NCBI RefSeq assembly: GCF_031954365.1
Contig: NZ_JAUSVZ010000002.1
Length of the DNA stretch: 64,000 bases
Source of the DNA: Brevibacillus aydinogluensis
GTDB taxonomy: Bacteria > Bacillota > Bacilli > Brevibacillales > Brevibacillaceae
Direction: 5' to 3' (one strand)
Under the pieces are notes generated by a model. That model was not told the origin of the DNA, ran no database searches, and saw only the letters and a program-made list of their open reading frames with translations. This document shows positions 16,918 to 25,097 of this stretch, piece by piece (position 1 is the stretch's first letter; each line of letters opens with the position of its first letter). The translations under genes and the position numbers were made by a program.

Positions 16918-18775
16918 GCTCTGGGAAGAAAATCTCTTGTTCCCAGGGAGAAAACTGCGTCACCACACGCACACTGTATTTCGGCTGCTTAATGATCGCG
17001 TGGTGAGCTAATCCCATCCCCAAAAATTCCAGTTCCCCTTCGGTTAGTTTGAACAGCTCGGCACATCTCTGCAGATCGCCTTCGTGTTGAGCAAAGATAA
17101 TTTTCGTGTCGCTATTCTGAATGACAGCTCTGCCGTGTTCATTCTCATAAAACTTTTGGAAGTTCTGGGTTGCCGCAATCGGCCCTCCCTTTCTCTTGCG
17201 GAACCGCCGGAAATAGGTTTCCAGTGCCTTGGCAGAATACAGGTTTTTGAAGAGTTCTTGGCACTCATCCGCATCGACGCGGAACAACGAGCCATCGTCC
17301 AGATCGCGCTTTTTCAAAAAGCGGTTCTCCAGATAAGAAAGAACCACAATGTTCGCAATCGGTAATAACTCCGAATTGTGAAGATCTCTCAAGCCGAATC
17401 CCGCACAAGGCGCCTTTCCGAGCTCCACATTGGTTTGACAGTCAAAGATCCCAAGGGTCCCCTTATCGGTGAAACGTTCGAGGGTTAATACGGTTCCTTG
17501 TAATTCGTTAATCCCTTCCGCGAGCGAACAAAACTCATGATAAAAGTCTCCAAATTGCGGCGGTTTCTTTTTTCGCTTTGTGACGAATTGTCCATTCTGA
17601 GGCTCAAAGTAAGCGTCATGATACAAACTTCGTGGATCTTCCGTGATCTCACACTTTTCATACGCCTTGCGCCACGCTCGGTCCATATATGCTGCGATCA
17701 CTTTATGATCAGCACTGTCCGTCAAACCCGCCATTGCTGCTGACAGGTTGACCATATCCTCGATTTTCCCCTGTAGGTCCACAATCAAGCCACGCTCTTT
17801 GTGGTGTTCTACCTCGATGTCTGCCGGGTTAAACCGCAAATCGGAGTAACGGCTAATCGGCAGGTAGACACCTCCCAAGGTTTCAATGGTTTTTTTCAGG
17901 TCTCCTTCCTGGTCAATCACTGCATGGTAAACGCCGTAAGGAACTTCCCCAGCAATGATCTTTTGAAGCATGGCGGTCTTCCCTGTTCCCGAAACACCGA
18001 TCAAAGAGATTCCAAAGTTATTCACGTGCTCCTTGTTAAATCCGTCAAAAAGGACAGGAGAACCAACATCGTAGTTGAGTCCCAATATCGGGCCATCCTC
18101 ATGCGGCCAATCCGATACGGTGAAGGGATACAGGTTGGTTCCCGCAGCCAAATTCATCTCCTTCCACGCTTCTTTTCGCTTGATGGCCAGAGGACTAACC
18201 GCTTTGAACATCAGGTCATGCTCATGATCAGCCGGCTTGAGGCAATCCTTGGTCCCTCCAAACTTTGACATAAGGCGGTCTGCCTTTTTTTCTAGCTCTT
18301 CCTTGTTGTTGGCAGCCAGAATGATGAAGTTATCGAAGTAGATAATGCGATCTCGATTGTTATCAATATCAGACCGCAATTGCTGGAGCATGGCCAGCTC
18401 CTCTTGTTTGGAGAGTACGCCACGGCTGGACGCTTGCTTGGCGCGATCAATGAGTTTGGATTCAATTCCTTCAATGCGGTTCGTTAGCCAAGACAAAATC
18501 TTGTCTTTATCAACAGGGGCGATATATTGGATGAAGTCAATATCCCCTGGGAAACTCACAAGCGGGTGAAGATATCCAAAGTCAATTTCAGACGGCCATC
18601 CGTCTACAAAAAACGATTGGATGTACCTCTCACCTACCTGAATGTACGTAGCTGGTGAGAGATCAGCAGAATTTGGAGCCAACACTTCAATAAAATCATG
18701 GATCGGACGATATTCATCATCCTTCTCCTTCTTGGCCGACCAGATCAACTTGATCTTTGTTTTCAGGTTAAGCAA
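16907..18775 (-). CDS. VirB4-type conjugation ATPase (C-terminal, catalytic part)
   Basis: 622 residues. The Walker A motif is GVSGTGKTAM (about 255-264), an ADECQELF Walker B-like acidic cluster lies near 505, and NFQKFYE and NSDTKIIFAQ motifs follow, as expected for VirB4/TraE/TrsE ATPases. VirB4 powers assembly of the type IV channel at the inner membrane face. Its N-terminal domain is encoded separately by the upstream ORF, with an eight-base overlap, so the usual about 800-residue VirB4 is split in two, comparable to the TrsD/TrsE arrangement of staphylococcal plasmids. Confidence 0.9.
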   Translation of the reverse strand: MLNLKTKIKLIWSAKKEKDDEYRPIHDFIEVLAPNSADLSPATYIQVGERYIQSFFVDGWPSEIDFGYLHPLVSFPGDIDFIQYIAPVDKDKILSWLTNRIEGIESKLIDRAKQASSRGVLSKQEELAMLQQLRSDIDNNRDRIIYFDNFIILAANNKEELEKKADRLMSKFGGTKDCLKPADHEHDLMFKAVSPLAIKRKEAWKEMNLAAGTNLYPFTVSDWPHEDGPILGLNYDVGSPVLFDGFNKEHVNNFGISLIGVSGTGKTAMLQKIIAGEVPYGVYHAVIDQEGDLKKTIETLGGVYLPISRYSDLRFNPADIEVEHHKERGLIVDLQGKIEDMVNLSAAMAGLTDSADHKVIAAYMDRAWRKAYEKCEITEDPRSLYHDAYFEPQNGQFVTKRKKKPPQFGDFYHEFCSLAEGINELQGTVLTLERFTDKGTLGIFDCQTNVELGKAPCAGFGLRDLHNSELLPIANIVVLSYLENRFLKKRDLDDGSLFRVDADECQELFKNLYSAKALETYFRRFRKRKGGPIAATQNFQKFYENEHGRAVIQNSDTKIIFAQHEGDLQRCAELFKLTEGELEFLGMGLAHHAIIKQPKYSVRVVTQFSPWEQEIFFPEHGG

Positions 18776-19406
18776 ACGCGGGCACCCCTCTTACAAACAA
18801 GCTGTGAAATCCTTTTTCGTAGAGATCATTACCCGAGATGTACTTGGACTGTTTCTTATTGCACCAGGCGTGAAGAATATCGTATACGTCCGGAGTTTCC
18901 AGACGTTTGTACCGTCGTACAAATCGTTGGATACGACCCAAAGACTCTTCAATGCGATCGTTGAGAAAGTCGTTGGCTTTTTCCGCTGATCGAGTTGGGT
19001 CATCCAATGGAAACACAAGAAAATTACGGCGAACCGGTAGGTTCCTCGATGCAAGTAACTCCCGATTGAAGTGTTCTTGCTCCATCAAAAACGCCTCCGT
19101 CATTGAACCGGAAGCGTTATAGGTACGGACAAAATTGAACCGATTTTCTCTTTGTCTTTTCATCACTTCTTCCAGGTCAACTTGGCGACTCTGGATATAC
19201 AAAGCAATCTCAATCTCCAATGTCCGTAAGAAATCCTGCCACCCCAGATAAACATTCCGTAATTCTTTTTCCGAGCAATGCGTTAAGGGGATGGGGAAAA
19301 TCTCCAAATACTTTCGGTAACGGCCGTTTGAAAGGATCACAAGTCCATCCTGGACATCTTCCAGTTCCAGATACTCCGGCCAACTAATGCTCTTTCTGGA
19401 GTCCAA
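18768..19406 (-). CDS. VirB4 N-terminal-like (TrsD-type) protein
   Basis: 212 residues from a TTG start behind AAGGAGAGGATACA. The sequence begins with a beta-rich segment (DGLVILSNGRYRKYLEIFPI) typical of the N-terminus of VirB4-family proteins, continues with a long helical charged part and ends RGVPAFA just as the ATPase frame begins. The fragment plus the downstream ORF would make a full VirB4. The overlapping junction and clean ribosome site argue for a natural two-protein arrangement and not a recent frameshift, although a programmed frameshift cannot be excluded from sequence alone. Confidence 0.75.
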   Translation of the reverse strand: MDSRKSISWPEYLELEDVQDGLVILSNGRYRKYLEIFPIPLTHCSEKELRNVYLGWQDFLRTLEIEIALYIQSRQVDLEEVMKRQRENRFNFVRTYNASGSMTEAFLMEQEHFNRELLASRNLPVRRNFLVFPLDDPTRSAEKANDFLNDRIEESLGRIQRFVRRYKRLETPDVYDILHAWCNKKQSKYISGNDLYEKGFHSLFVRGVPAFA

Positions 19407-19677
19407 TGTATCCTCTCCTTTCCCTTCGAATCACCCTCTTCGGTCTCAACCGGAACAAGAACCGGCGCCACCACACGATCCACGGAGATTCCCCTTTGAT
19501 TTTTCGAAACATGAGATATCCACCTGCTATGGGAAACAAGGGGACAATCTCGTACAATCCAATGGAAACGGAGACAAGCAACCCGGTAAACGAAACAATA
19601 CAAATGATCCATTGTGTGTTGGACAAGACGAAAAGCGGGATGTCATTCTTTATCCCTTTTGGTACTTTTGCACGCAT
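19384..19677 (-). CDS. VirB3/PrgI-like membrane protein
   Basis: 97 residues from the ATG at 19675-19677 (AAGGAT eight bases upstream). An N-terminal VPKGI motif, two hydrophobic helices (WIICIVSFTGLLVSVSIGLY and IVPLFPIAGGYLMF) and a strongly basic tail (RFLFRLRPKRVIRRERRGYI) match the PrgI family, the VirB3 equivalent of Gram-positive T4SS. It overlaps the VirB4 N-terminal gene by about 23 bases. PrgI proteins associate with VirB4 at the inner membrane, which fits the gene order. Confidence 0.8.
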   Translation of the reverse strand: MRAKVPKGIKNDIPLFVLSNTQWIICIVSFTGLLVSVSIGLYEIVPLFPIAGGYLMFRKIKGESPWIVWWRRFLFRLRPKRVIRRERRGYIGLQKEH

Positions 19678-19693
19678 CGGATCCACATCCTTA

Positions 19694-20080
19694 TTACGGC
19701 TGCAGCATGTTGTAAATGACCTTGGCTAACGTAACCAGACTTGCGATCAACAGTAACGCGATAATAATCCCGAAACCCCATGTTTTTGCGGTCTGTCGTG
19801 CGTTTTGCCCCAAGGCGATGAAGTTAAGAAAGAACCCTAGCAACGCACCAGAAATGACGGATGAAGCTAAAGCTATTCCGATCACCCAGTTAAAGATTTT
19901 GTTGATCAACTTGCTAAAATCATTTTCGGGATTTCCTTCGGCCAGTCCAAATGGATCAAAATGTGGTTTGCCGTTTACCTTTGCATAGGCTACTTGAGCC
20001 TGATGAATTGGGACAAACAGTGACGAGAACAAAATGGCAACGAGCATCAGAATCTTGACTGATCGGACAGTCCAGCTCAT
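19694..20080 (-). CDS. VirB2/TrbC-like small membrane subunit
   Basis: 128 residues with an N-terminal signal segment (VKILMLVAILFSSLFVPIHQA), a short polar region and two hydrophobic helices (WVIGIALASSVISGALLGFFL and FGIIIALLLIASLVTLAKVI). The pattern is that of VirB2/TrbC pilin-like or channel subunits found upstream of virB3 and virB4. The RBS is AAAGGAGAATTCGT. It is the first gene of the apparent T4SS operon. About 100 bases upstream a strong GGAGGGAGG with an ATG and a five-codon frame could be a leader peptide, but this is speculative. Confidence 0.75.
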   Translation of the reverse strand: MSWTVRSVKILMLVAILFSSLFVPIHQAQVAYAKVNGKPHFDPFGLAEGNPENDFSKLINKIFNWVIGIALASSVISGALLGFFLNFIALGQNARQTAKTWGFGIIIALLLIASLVTLAKVIYNMLQP

Positions 20081-20185
20081 ACGAATTCTCCTTTCCTTTT
20101 GTCTACAATAAAAAATGTCGAGGCTAGCTGCGCAGAAACATCCTCCCTCCTTTCACGTATAGATTGCAGCGCCCCTCACAAATAG

Positions 20186-20215
20186 AAAAAGCCCGGTATC
20201 TCTTGAATACCAGGC
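20186..20215 (-). terminator. Terminator after the YdjM-like gene
   Basis: The stem GCCTGGTAT/ATACCGGGC followed by TTTTT on the minus strand separates the DNA-processing genes from the T4SS operon. Confidence 0.85.
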
Positions 20216-20232
20216 ATCTAATGCAACGACTC

Positions 20233-20820
20233 CTAAATCGAGAGATATGACTGAATAGTAATCCAAGCAGTGTAGAAAATCGCCCCCCATTGGACTATCA
20301 GCCGCTCTGCGGTTGAACCAGTCTGAAAAAGCGTTACACCGAAGCGTCTTGAGCTCAACGGAGAAAACAGCGCAATCTTTTCAGAAATGAAATCCAAGGC
20401 GAGATGAGAACCGTACCCAATCAGGGCCGGCATCCACAAGTTAGGTTGATACAACCAAGCAAATGCAACAACGACTCCGACCCCCACAAAGCCATGTGTG
20501 GGGCTTTCCCGGTTTTTTACAAGCACCAGTAAAAGCAGAACAAACCCCATAGCCATGAATAACGGTTCGTGATTTCCCCATCCGTAATAAACCAGCATCC
20601 CTCCTAACACCAAGAAAACAAAGGGACGGAGCCAGGAAGGTATGAAGGGCATCAACATCCCACCCATTCGACTTCTTGGCTCCGTTATATCAGGAAGTAA
20701 CGATGTAAAGATGACCGTGCCCAGTCCCATTATCCATAGCGGCAATTCATCCCATTGATGCGGCAGTTTATAGGAGCAATACGCAGCAACCGCAACAGTC
20801 ATATGTGTGCGTCCCAGCAT
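20233..20820 (-). CDS. YdjM-like membrane-bound metal-dependent hydrolase (DUF457)
   Basis: 195 residues, starting MLGRTHM. Conserved family motifs are visible: the N-terminal GRTHM, LLPDITEPRS near residue 45, SPTHGF near 110 and GYGSHLALDF near 140, with hydrophobic segments between. YdjM/DUF457 proteins are inner-membrane metal-dependent hydrolases of uncertain substrate; Escherichia coli ydjM is SOS-induced. The gene overlaps the small coiled-coil ORF upstream by 22 bases. Its role in an ICE is unknown; membrane-lipid or envelope modification would be a guess. Confidence 0.85.
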   Translation of the reverse strand: MLGRTHMTVAVAAYCSYKLPHQWDELPLWIMGLGTVIFTSLLPDITEPRSRMGGMLMPFIPSWLRPFVFLVLGGMLVYYGWGNHEPLFMAMGFVLLLLVLVKNRESPTHGFVGVGVVVAFAWLYQPNLWMPALIGYGSHLALDFISEKIALFSPLSSRRFGVTLFQTGSTAERLIVQWGAIFYTAWITIQSYLSI

Positions 20821-20984
20821 GGAAGGCTCTCCTTCAGGTTAAGTAACTGCTTATTGATCTCATCTAACTTTTCCCGTAGAATGGCCACTCGTTCGGGAGG
20901 GCATGTACGTAACTCTCGCTTTAACCTGGCTCGCTCAGACAGCAACCGTTGAACTTGACTGTTGATCTCAAACAAAATCCCCAT
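20799..20984 (-). CDS. Small coiled-coil protein
   Basis: 61 residues, almost wholly predicted helical with heptad-like Leu spacing (INSQVQRLLSERARLKREL, then LREKLDEINKQLLNLKESL). A good RBS (AAAGGAGGC) lies before the ATG, and the 3' end overlaps the YdjM-like gene. No family recognised. Confidence 0.65.
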   Translation of the reverse strand: MGILFEINSQVQRLLSERARLKRELRTCPPERVAILREKLDEINKQLLNLKESLPCWDAHI

Positions 20985-21011
20985 CGAATAAGCCTCCTTT
21001 CACTTTTCGTG

Positions 21012-21041
21012 CACAAAACAAAAAGCCCTTTGCAACAGGGC
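21012..21041 (-). terminator. Terminator after the small ICE gene
   Basis: GCCCT-TTGCAAC-AGGGC hairpin followed on the minus strand by TTTTTGTTTTG. Confidence 0.8.
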
Positions 21042-21043
21042 CC

Positions 21044-21304
21044 CTACTTCAAAGCGAGTAACCGACCAAATACGGTATCGAACATGTCAATTTTAGATTC
21101 TGCCGCTTTTTTTGCTTCCTCAAGTGATCCAAATGTTTTCCCGTCATCCAAGGACCGATACTTTTTCGGAGATTCAATCTCAAAAACGTAGGTTTGGGAA
21201 TCACGACGAAATCTAACCTTCCCTCGATACCCCTTTTTCTTGAACGTCCACTCAACAGGCTCTAAATACGGAAAGTCACGTAAGGTCACGGGTATTAATT
21301 TCAA
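21044..21304 (-). CDS. Small ICE protein of unknown function
   Basis: 86 residues from a TTG start at 21302-21304, seven bases after GGAGGG; longer frames upstream have no ribosome site. The middle is basic (KKKGYRGKVRFRRDSQTYVFEIES) and suggests a small beta-sheet domain; the C-terminus is helical (SLEEAKKAAESKIDMFDTVF). No family recognised. A terminator follows the stop directly. Confidence 0.6.
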   Translation of the reverse strand: MKLIPVTLRDFPYLEPVEWTFKKKGYRGKVRFRRDSQTYVFEIESPKKYRSLDDGKTFGSLEEAKKAAESKIDMFDTVFGRLLALK

Positions 21305-21465
21305 TAGAAATCCCTCCAATATCACACAAATATGGTTGATTTTGAGATATTCGAGCAATAAAAATATCGCTTTTTCAAGCGAGACGGAATGTGCGTATAA
21401 TTCAAGCACTTTCATATTGTCAATATATAGCATAAATCATCATGGGAATGTTTGCAAGTGTCAAT

Positions 21466-21915
21466 TTACCAGAAACTCACCATGACAAATTGTTCTGTCT
21501 CTTGTCCGCCTCCCACCTGAGGAACAGGACTGAATGACACCTCCTGATCCTCTTCCTGTTGTTCTCGATCAAGCCGTTCAAAATGGAAATGGCGAAGATT
21601 TGCAAGGAGACTTCTCACCTTCACACAATAGTTGAACAAGCGTGTTTTTTTAGCCTGCCATTGGCCACTTGCCTGCTTCATGACAAGTGAATTCGTACCG
21701 AGGAACTTTACCGCTGTAATGCCGCGGACGAGTACTTCATCAAGCAACATCTGGAGCGCATAATAGGACGCCTCGTTCCGATCAAGCCCCTCAACACGTT
21801 TTTGTAATTCCCACACCCTTTCACCTTCCGGAGAGATTAACCACGCAACAGCGTACAGATTCTTATTGTTCCGGGTGATGTCAAAGCAACCTGTATACAT
21901 CTTGTCCTGCACCAT
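21466..21915 (-). CDS. RNase H-fold protein with a changed catalytic residue
   Basis: 149 residues. The order CFDITRNN (first Asp), RNEASYYALQ (Glu) and AVKFLGTNSLVMKQASG corresponds to the D-E-D core of RNase HI-like folds, in which the third position is normally DS; here it is NS. The C-terminal acidic stretch (QQEEDQEVS) could supply the fourth residue. RNase H-fold proteins act on RNA-DNA hybrids, for example to remove primers, which fits the primase gene 14 bases upstream. The Asp-to-Asn change would be expected to weaken or abolish catalysis. RBS GGAGG. Family assignment is by motif only. Confidence 0.65.
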   Translation of the reverse strand: MVQDKMYTGCFDITRNNKNLYAVAWLISPEGERVWELQKRVEGLDRNEASYYALQMLLDEVLVRGITAVKFLGTNSLVMKQASGQWQAKKTRLFNYCVKVRSLLANLRHFHFERLDREQQEEDQEVSFSPVPQVGGGQETEQFVMVSFW

Positions 21916-21929
21916 CCTTTTTTTCCTCC

Positions 21930-24023
21930 TTACAGATTTCGAACCCTCGCCATCGTACCTTGGAGATTGATCTTTGGCCGAGCTATTGCGTAATAGTCGT
22001 CCCCATTGTGTTCAATTCTGGTTCGTACCCAGTATCCGCCGTCCTCTTCTTCGTTCACCAATATTTCGATGATCTCTCCGCAGGTGAAGTAATGATCCTC
22101 GTCGATGGCATATCTACCGCTGCTGTTTTTGTACAAGCGCCCCTGAGCAGTAACCTTACCGTTCAAGTAGCTAAGATCATACAAAGCTGCTTCCAAGTGT
22201 TCTGTTACTCTGTACAAAAGATGATATGTCAGTCGCTCATCAGCAGATAAAACGCTCGGCTCAATATTTTCCAGGCATCGATTCACCTGCTGAACGGTAA
22301 CCGATAATGGCAGTTTCTCCAGTAAATCTTTCATGTGATTGATTTTGTCCATTGTTCTCATCCTCTCTTGTTTTTCAGTTTGAAGTTGCTCGGCAATATC
22401 CTTAAAAACATCCTTCGGCCTCAGCACCTCATAATCGAAACCTTTACTTTGAAGGGTCTTCTTTGACAATTCAGCTCCTTGTTCGCCCGCCTCGTCATTA
22501 TCACGGACAACGTAAATCTTCACGTCTTTTCCAACAACCCTCTCTATCAGGCACGTTTGCTCTACGGAAAGATGTGAAGCTTGCATGGCCGCAGCTGGTA
22601 CCCGAAGCTCTTGACGCAATAAGATCGCATCAAATCCCCCCTCTACCAAATAAAGTGTCTTGCTGCGTTTTGCCTCTTCCATCACTTCATAAAGGCCAAA
22701 TAAAACAGCCCCTTTTTGAAAGAGGCTGTCGTCAGGCGTATTACAGTATCGCTTTTTTGAAGTGGGGACAATCGACCGGTATGTAAAACCAAGCACATCC
22801 CCCGTTACAGCGTCACGGTTGGGGAATACGATGCTGTTGGTCTTCTGATCCCATCCAATGCCATACGTTCGGATGGTATTGGCATCCACGCCCCTTTCTC
22901 TTAGATAGTTCTGGGCCTCATGGGAGAGACAAAGATCAAAAGCATACTTTTGGGCCTGTTCCAGTCGTTGCATTTTGAGGAGACCAGTTGAAACGTTGGT
23001 TGTCTCCCGCTTGTGTAAAATTTGACTACGGTTTCCCCTGGACTTCCCCCAATCAAACCAAGCACGATAAACCTCCCCTGGTTTTGCTAAGAGGATACGG
23101 GTGTCACCTTTGAGCAATAGCTGTCGGATGTCCTTTAGCACCTTCCGTACCGCGTCTCCAAAGCGCATTCCGTACATATGTCGTACCATCTCCGTAGCAT
23201 CACCCGAAATGGAGCAAGCATGGCAGTACCAGATGCCTTTTTCCCTGTTGGCATACATACTTGGTTCGGTATCATCATGAAGCGGGCACAAGCAGGGATG
23301 CTCACCCGATCGGTTTTCCCTTTGAACCGTAATCCCAAGATGACGAAGATATACCGGGAGGTCAATCCACTCACGAATCCATGTTGCAGCAGCTCGAACA
23401 CGGTCCGTGGAAACTCTCGCCGGCAAGGTCAATACATTTGCGAGAGAGACCGCAGTGAATTCATCCTCGTCCCGATCAAATGTTTTTAAAGCAGTGGTTC
23501 CCGCCTGCTGATTGACCAACGTTGCAGGATTCACACGCGCGCGCGTAACCAACTGGGGTACTATATAGCTTTCTATATAATAACTAGTATTAGTGGCAGC
23601 CGGTTCTTGAAATGCAACATTGCTAGTTCTATCCGTAACCTTGCCCTTAAATCTGGATGCAACATCGCTTTCCATTCCCGCTGCAACATCAGCAACGTTC
23701 AGCTTATTTCCGGTGTTTCCTCTGCCCCCTTTCTTTTTTAACTCCTTTTTTCTCAGAGACGTCTTTAATGCAACATTACTTTCCCGTGCTTTCCGTGGGA
23801 CTACTTTGACCCGAGACGCATCCTGTCGCCATTCACCAATCTTCTCGATTTTGATTCCTTCGCATGTCCGTTGTGTCCGAATCAGGTTGGCAATCTCCAG
23901 TTTCCGTATATTCCGCCAAACGGTTGCTCTGTGTACTGCAAACACATCTGCAACATCATGAATTCGAACGAGGGAATGGTTGACCAAATACACATAAAAT
24001 TGGTAAAATCTATTTATATTCAT
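21930..24023 (-). CDS. Primase with CHC2 zinc finger and TOPRIM domain, N-terminal HTH
   Basis: 697 residues. Residues 1-60 form a winged-helix-like region (DVFAVHRATVWRNIRKLEIANLIRT). A CHC2-type zinc finger follows near 240-285 (HPCLCPLHDDTEPS, IWYCHAC), then a DnaG-like core and a TOPRIM domain with TLYLVEGGFDAILL near 460 and a later RDNDEAGE acidic motif. This is the layout of plasmid and ICE DnaG-type primases that prime synthesis of the transferred strand. The C-terminal about 120 residues are a separate domain. A 10-bp hairpin lies just before the start. The central linker, Lys- and Thr-rich, is unusually variable. Confidence 0.9.
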   Translation of the reverse strand: MNINRFYQFYVYLVNHSLVRIHDVADVFAVHRATVWRNIRKLEIANLIRTQRTCEGIKIEKIGEWRQDASRVKVVPRKARESNVALKTSLRKKELKKKGGRGNTGNKLNVADVAAGMESDVASRFKGKVTDRTSNVAFQEPAATNTSYYIESYIVPQLVTRARVNPATLVNQQAGTTALKTFDRDEDEFTAVSLANVLTLPARVSTDRVRAAATWIREWIDLPVYLRHLGITVQRENRSGEHPCLCPLHDDTEPSMYANREKGIWYCHACSISGDATEMVRHMYGMRFGDAVRKVLKDIRQLLLKGDTRILLAKPGEVYRAWFDWGKSRGNRSQILHKRETTNVSTGLLKMQRLEQAQKYAFDLCLSHEAQNYLRERGVDANTIRTYGIGWDQKTNSIVFPNRDAVTGDVLGFTYRSIVPTSKKRYCNTPDDSLFQKGAVLFGLYEVMEEAKRSKTLYLVEGGFDAILLRQELRVPAAAMQASHLSVEQTCLIERVVGKDVKIYVVRDNDEAGEQGAELSKKTLQSKGFDYEVLRPKDVFKDIAEQLQTEKQERMRTMDKINHMKDLLEKLPLSVTVQQVNRCLENIEPSVLSADERLTYHLLYRVTEHLEAALYDLSYLNGKVTAQGRLYKNSSGRYAIDEDHYFTCGEIIEILVNEEEDGGYWVRTRIEHNGDDYYAIARPKINLQGTMARVRNL

Positions 24024-24035
24024 AGCGGAATTAGA

Positions 24036-24061
24036 AAGGGACTAGCGGAATCTAGTCCCTT
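24036..24061. promoter_or_regulatory. Perfect 10-bp hairpin before the primase gene
   Basis: AAGGGACTAG and CTAGTCCCTT flank a six-base loop. On the minus strand it is followed by TTCTAATT and lies 13 bases before the primase start, so it could terminate the short upstream gene, attenuate the primase or block ribosomes. Confidence 0.6.
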
Positions 24062-24077
24062 CTTTCTTTCCTCCTTT

Positions 24078-24308
24078 CTATCTATTTAGTTCATCCGCAT
24101 TCCCCAGACCGTCTTCAACAAAAATCCAGCCTTGGCGAGTGACAGCTTCCTGATCTGTCTCTTCACTTATTGGCTGGCTTTTATCGAATTTTGTGCTACG
24201 CCTGACAGGACGGAAGACTTTGACGATCTCATCTGTGCGTCTGAGGATTTGCTCTTCGTAGAATCCTCCCCCGTTTCCGGGTCGACGAATTGGCACTCTA
24301 CACGTCAC
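24078..24308 (-). CDS. Small hypothetical protein
   Basis: About 70-77 residues. The frame is open further upstream but passes through a terminator, so a start at or near the GTG at 24306-24308 or 24294-24296 is likely, behind GGGAGG. The sequence is basic in the middle (RRTDEIVKVFRPVRRSTKFD) and acidic at the end. No family recognised. Confidence 0.4.
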   Translation of the reverse strand: MTCRVPIRRPGNGGGFYEEQILRRTDEIVKVFRPVRRSTKFDKSQPISEETDQEAVTRQGWIFVEDGLGNADELNR

Positions 24309-24322
24309 CCACCTCCCAAAAG

Positions 24323-24349
24323 AAAAAAGCACCATGTAGGCGCTTTTTT
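24323..24349. terminator. Bidirectional terminator-like hairpin
   Basis: AAAAAAGC-x-CC pairs with GG-x-GCTTTTTT across a five-base loop, with T tracts on both strands. It ends the minus-strand gene at 24364-24939. Confidence 0.75.
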
Positions 24350-24363
24350 GTGTTTTCAAGATA

Positions 24364-24939
24364 TTATAAAATTAAGCGACCACTATTCACTTCCTGTTTT
24401 ACAATATCTTGGTCATAATAAAGGTAAAATCTCCAAGTAAAAAGAGGATATGCCATATAGATCCACGTCTTCAATGTTTCTCCGGCATGAATAAATTTAA
24501 TGTCTGAGATCTTTGTGAATCTTATCGGATACTCCTCACCATTTCTTTCGAGATAAAGAGTTAAAATCTTGCTTTGTTTAGAGAGTTCATAATCCTTTAA
24601 AGTATAAATACAATAATGAGGCTCTTTTCCTACAAGTATATTTGTAATTCCAATCTTGATATTTCGGTTCAAAGTTGCAAACAAATATTTATCCAAGTAC
24701 ACATAGTTTGCTACCAATTCTTTGTCATGTCTTTCATCTGCTTCACGTTGCTTCATTTCTTCTTCAATCTGTTCGAATTTTTCTGCAAGGATTTTGTTTA
24801 AAATCCTTTCGATTTCTTGTTGATCTCCCCCGGCCATTTCGTTTAACTGGTCGTATAAAAACCTTCTAATTAAAACAGGTTTATCACGGTCGCCAAATAA
24901 CTCCTTAATTTCAGCCAGAAAATCCTTTAAGGTATTCAT
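24364..24939 (-). CDS. Hypothetical AT-rich cargo protein
   Basis: 191 residues. The N-terminal 90 residues are helical and highly charged (IERILNKILAEKFEQIEEEM); the C-terminal 100 look beta-rich (YCIYTLKDYELSKQSKILTLYLERNGEEYPIRF), perhaps a small barrel. No family recognised. Ribosome site AAAAAGGAG. It is clearly more AT-rich than the conjugation genes, as is the divergent HEPN gene next to it, so the two may have been acquired together. Confidence 0.6.
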   Translation of the reverse strand: MNTLKDFLAEIKELFGDRDKPVLIRRFLYDQLNEMAGGDQQEIERILNKILAEKFEQIEEEMKQREADERHDKELVANYVYLDKYLFATLNRNIKIGITNILVGKEPHYCIYTLKDYELSKQSKILTLYLERNGEEYPIRFTKISDIKFIHAGETLKTWIYMAYPLFTWRFYLYYDQDIVKQEVNSGRLIL

Positions 24940-25097
24940 TGATTTTTACTCCTTTTTCCTTTAATCTGAAAACAAAGTTCTACATCTTTTACTTTTTTCC
25001 TACAACTTTTGTACGACATTTTCCGACAACTAAGAGGAACAAGAAGACAATTGCCTAATCTTATTTTTATTACTTTGTTGCAAAGGATGTGTTTTTT

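Noticed and set aside
20110..20155. Five-codon leader peptide before the VirB2-like gene
   Set aside because: A good ribosome site precedes the ATG, but five codons are too few to support a call.
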